Source: Actinomycetes bacterium
Lineage (GTDB): Bacteria; Actinomycetota; Acidimicrobiia; Acidimicrobiales; Ilumatobacteraceae
Reading direction: 5' to 3'
Assembly (NCBI GenBank): GCA_023417265.1
Contig: JAEZFY010000025.1
Location: forward strand, 1-14,683
Length of the DNA: 14,683 bases
Below are positions 13,046 to 14,683 of this stretch, piece by piece (positions within the stretch are counted from its first letter, which is position 1; every line of letters begins with the position of its first letter). The notes under the pieces were generated by a model, which ran no database searches, had not been told where the DNA came from, and was given only the letters and a program-made list of their open reading frames with translations. A program made the translations under genes and the position numbers.

Positions 13046-13365
13046 CCGCTTCCGATCCGGTTCCGTTGTCGGCGTCGCTCGACGCCGTGGTGAAGTCGCT
13101 GCGCGGCCCCAGCCGAGCCGCCGTCGGTGGCGTCTTCGGGCGCTGGGCCGAAGCCGTCGGCGAGCAGATCGCGGCGCACGTCCAGCCGGTGCGGCTCGAC
13201 GGCGGCACGCTGCTGGTCGAAGTGGACGACCCCGCCTGGGCAACCCAGGTGAAACTGATGGCGAGCACGATCATCGAGCGCCTGCGCAGCGTCGCCGGCG
13301 TCGAGGTGACGGGGGTCGAGGTGCGCGTCGAACGTCGTGCCGCCCGCGGTCAACGCACCCGCTGA
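13042..13365 (+). CDS. dciA: DUF721 / DciA-like replicative helicase-loading protein
   Basis: 107 residues matching the actinobacterial DUF721 proteins encoded after recF: LSASLDAVVKSLRG, then the conserved core GGVFGRWAEAVGEQIAAHVQPVRLDGGTLLVEVDDPAWATQVKLMASTIIERL. DciA proteins are proposed to recruit or load the replicative helicase in bacteria that lack DnaC/DnaI, which would fit the oriC operon. The ATG overlaps the recF stop (ATGA), so translation is coupled. The frame is open far upstream inside recF, but that extension is Arg-rich antisense-like sequence and not real. The usual downstream gyrB is not present; a convergent gene ends 7 bp away. Confidence 0.88.
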   Translation: MTASDPVPLSASLDAVVKSLRGPSRAAVGGVFGRWAEAVGEQIAAHVQPVRLDGGTLLVEVDDPAWATQVKLMASTIIERLRSVAGVEVTGVEVRVERRAARGQRTR

Positions 13366-13372
13366 GCGCCGA

Positions 13373-14095
13373 TCAGCCGGTTGCTTCGTCGACCACGACG
13401 ACCACGGGCGCCTCAGGCGCAACCGGAGCGTCGTCGCCGTTGACCTGGTCGACGATCCACCGCACCGCGCCGGGGCCGACGAGTGCGGCCACGGCCAGGG
13501 CAACGAGGCCGATACCGAGCCGGATCCGACGGGCGCGTGTACGGCGCTGCTCGCGTAGCTCGGCAGCACGCCGTCCGGCGACGGTCTGCGACGTCGGCAC
13601 GAACGCGGCACCGGCGGCATCGAGCGCGGCCGCGAGGCGCACCGGCTCGGGAGCGCTGGCCGGATCGGCAACCACGAGTGGCGCGGCGGCAATCGTCGCG
13701 GCAGGCGCGCCCAGCGTGGGTGCGGTGAGGGTGGGCGCTGTGGGTGCTGCGAGGGTGGGTGCTGCGAGGGTGGGTGCGGCGGCTGGGCCGAGGGCCGCGG
13801 GTGAGGGTGTTCCCAGGGGGAGCAGGGGTGCCAACTCACCGACCGGAGCGGCGAGTGCCCACGCCGGGACGGGGCTCACCGGTGGTGCCGGCGCCGGGAG
13901 TGGAGCGAGCGTCGGGGCCATCGCCAGCGAGGGCGCGAGCAGCGGCGGCAAGGCTGGCGCGGCGGGGGGCAGCGGCGCCGCCATCGACGGCATCGCCGGG
14001 GCCGTCAGGGGTGGCCGGAGCGGCGCGGCGGGCGGCAACAGCGGGGCGGCGAGCGTGTCCTGATCAGTGGAGGTGAGCGTCGACGGTTGAGCCAT
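13373..14095 (-). CDS. A/P-rich single-TM protein of unknown function
   Basis: 240 residues from ATG 14095; upstream in-frame starts would run into the divergent YqeY gene. Residues 1-150 are almost only Ala, Pro, Leu, Thr and Val, including short APTLA-type repeats at 107-130. A segment rich in charged residues (about 172-190, RRAAELREQRRTRARR) precedes one TM helix (about 191-213), and about 27 residues follow, ending in VVVVVDEATG. The positive-inside rule suggests the A/P-rich part is cytoplasmic and the short C-terminus outside, i.e. a C-terminally anchored protein. No known domain is recognised. No strong ribosome binding site. It could be a fast-evolving envelope or divisome-associated protein, but that is speculation. 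Confidence 0.65.
   Translation of the reverse strand: MAQPSTLTSTDQDTLAAPLLPPAAPLRPPLTAPAMPSMAAPLPPAAPALPPLLAPSLAMAPTLAPLPAPAPPVSPVPAWALAAPVGELAPLLPLGTPSPAALGPAAAPTLAAPTLAAPTAPTLTAPTLGAPAATIAAAPLVVADPASAPEPVRLAAALDAAGAAFVPTSQTVAGRRAAELREQRRTRARRIRLGIGLVALAVAALVGPGAVRWIVDQVNGDDAPVAPEAPVVVVVDEATG
13717..13785. repeat. 15-bp imperfect tandem repeats inside the A/P-rich gene
   Basis: The unit tgggtgctgcgaggg occurs twice exactly (13741-13755, 13756-13770), with diverged copies at 13717-13731 and 13771-13785 and a 9-bp partial unit between. On the coding (minus) strand the unit encodes the five-residue APTLA repeat. Confidence 0.75.
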
Positions 14096-14156
14096 CACGG
14101 GATCCCATCGGATGTCCACGGCGACGACTTGAGCGCGGACGCGCCATGCTGAGCGG

Positions 14157-14615
14157 GTGCCCGTGAAAGCCCAACTCCAGGACGACCTGACGGCGTCGAT
14201 GAAAGCCCGCGACCAAGCGACGACGTCAACCCTGCGGATGTTGCTGGTGGCGATCAACGTGGCCGAGGTCGCCGGCGACACGGCCGTCGAGCTGAGCGAC
14301 GACGACGTCCTCGCGGTGCTGCGGGCGGAGGCCAAGAAGCGCGCCGAAGCTGCCCAGATCTACGCCCAGGCCGGGCGCGCCGAATCGGCCGAAAAAGAGC
14401 GCGGCGAACTGGCGGTGATCGAGCGCTACCTTCCGGCGGCTCCCGACGCGGCCGAGCTGCAGGCGCTCGTCGACGCCGCCGTGGCGGCTGCTGCGGCCGA
14501 CGGTGTCACCGGTCCGAAGGCGATGGGCCTCGTGATCAAGGCGGTCCGCGAGCAAGCCGGCCCCGCCGCCGACGGCGGCGCGATCGCGGCCCTCGTCAAA
14601 GCCGCCCTCACCTGA
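14157..14615 (+). CDS. GatB/YqeY domain protein
   Basis: 152 residues, the usual size of stand-alone YqeY proteins. Family features: KAQLQDDLTASMKARD at the N-terminus, TLRMLLVAINVAEV, VLRAEAKKRAEAAQIYAQAGR, ERGELAVIERYLP, and the C-terminal helical part GPKAMGLVIKAVREQAGPAADGG, which resembles the tRNA-binding tail of GatB. The exact role is not established; a tRNA- or amidotransferase-related function is suggested by the shared domain. The GTG start at 14157 is chosen by homology, with no strong Shine-Dalgarno sequence. It is divergent from the A/P-rich gene, with 61 bp between the starts. Confidence 0.9.
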   Translation: MPVKAQLQDDLTASMKARDQATTSTLRMLLVAINVAEVAGDTAVELSDDDVLAVLRAEAKKRAEAAQIYAQAGRAESAEKERGELAVIERYLPAAPDAAELQALVDAAVAAAAADGVTGPKAMGLVIKAVREQAGPAADGGAIAALVKAALT

Positions 14616-14683
14616 TCCTCCGTCCGTCCCCAGCAGACCGCGCGGATTGCTCGTAGCGGTCGTCCGCGAGTGCCTGGCACCGC

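Noticed and set aside
14096..14335. Upstream extension of the A/P-rich minus-strand gene
   Set aside because: It would overlap the clear YqeY-domain gene on the other strand for about 180 bp, and the extra residues are of antisense type; ATG 14095 is a better start.
14616..14683. Possible gene end or terminator at the right edge
   Set aside because: Only a loose GCGGA/TCCGC inverted pair is seen and the window ends; nothing can be supported.
1..14683. tRNA, rRNA, CRISPR arrays, insertion sequences or prophage genes
   Set aside because: None seen: no tRNA-like cloverleaf was recognised, no spaced direct-repeat array, no transposase or integrase domains, and gene order is the conserved origin region.

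Overview
The window is the chromosomal replication-origin neighbourhood of a high-GC bacterium, most likely an actinobacterium. The gene order (trxB-trxA-cwlM-like, then convergent parB-parA-rsmG-jag-yidC-yidD-rnpA-rpmH, then divergent dnaA-dnaN-recF-dciA) is the classical actinobacterial oriC layout. CwlM-type proteins and a trxB/trxA pair next to the partition genes support that phylum. The very A/P-rich low-complexity proteins and the absence of gnd between dnaN and recF, and of gyrB after the recF-linked DUF721 gene, would fit a deep branch such as Acidimicrobiia, but that class-level call is inference only.

Layout. 1-914 (+): 3' part of an A/P-rich, probably extracytoplasmic protein (perhaps the tail of an anti-sigma factor) and a small two-TM membrane protein. 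958-3330 (+): thioredoxin reductase, thioredoxin and a CwlM-like protein with two peptidoglycan-binding repeats and an amidase-like domain that has lost its recognisable zinc ligands. 3331-3542: convergent intergenic region with two perfect, inverted DnaA boxes. 3543-8789 (-): a tightly packed leftward cluster rpmH-rnpA-yidD-yidC-jag-rsmG-parA-parB, with two perfect parS sites between rsmG and parA. 8790-9069: divergent rpmH/dnaA control region with an inverted pair of DnaA boxes. 9070-13365 (+): dnaA, the oriC-like dnaA-dnaN spacer, dnaN, recF and a DciA/DUF721 gene. 13373-14615: a minus-strand A/P-rich membrane-anchored protein of unknown function and a divergent GatB/YqeY-domain gene.

How the parts work together: DnaA, its boxes and a candidate basal unwinding element (box, GC cluster, DnaA-trios) open the origin. 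DnaN, RecF and DciA serve the replisome. ParA, ParB and parS segregate the new origins. RpmH, RnpA, YidD, YidC and Jag link ribosome and RNA maturation to membrane-protein insertion. TrxB, TrxA and the CwlM-like protein couple redox and cell-wall control to the region. No rRNA, tRNA, CRISPR array or insertion sequence was seen. This is a core-genome region. The interest lies in regulatory fine structure (BUS-like element, extra-origin DnaA boxes), non-canonical coupled start codons (CTG/ATT), an amidase pseudoenzyme and a YidC lacking its conserved groove arginine.
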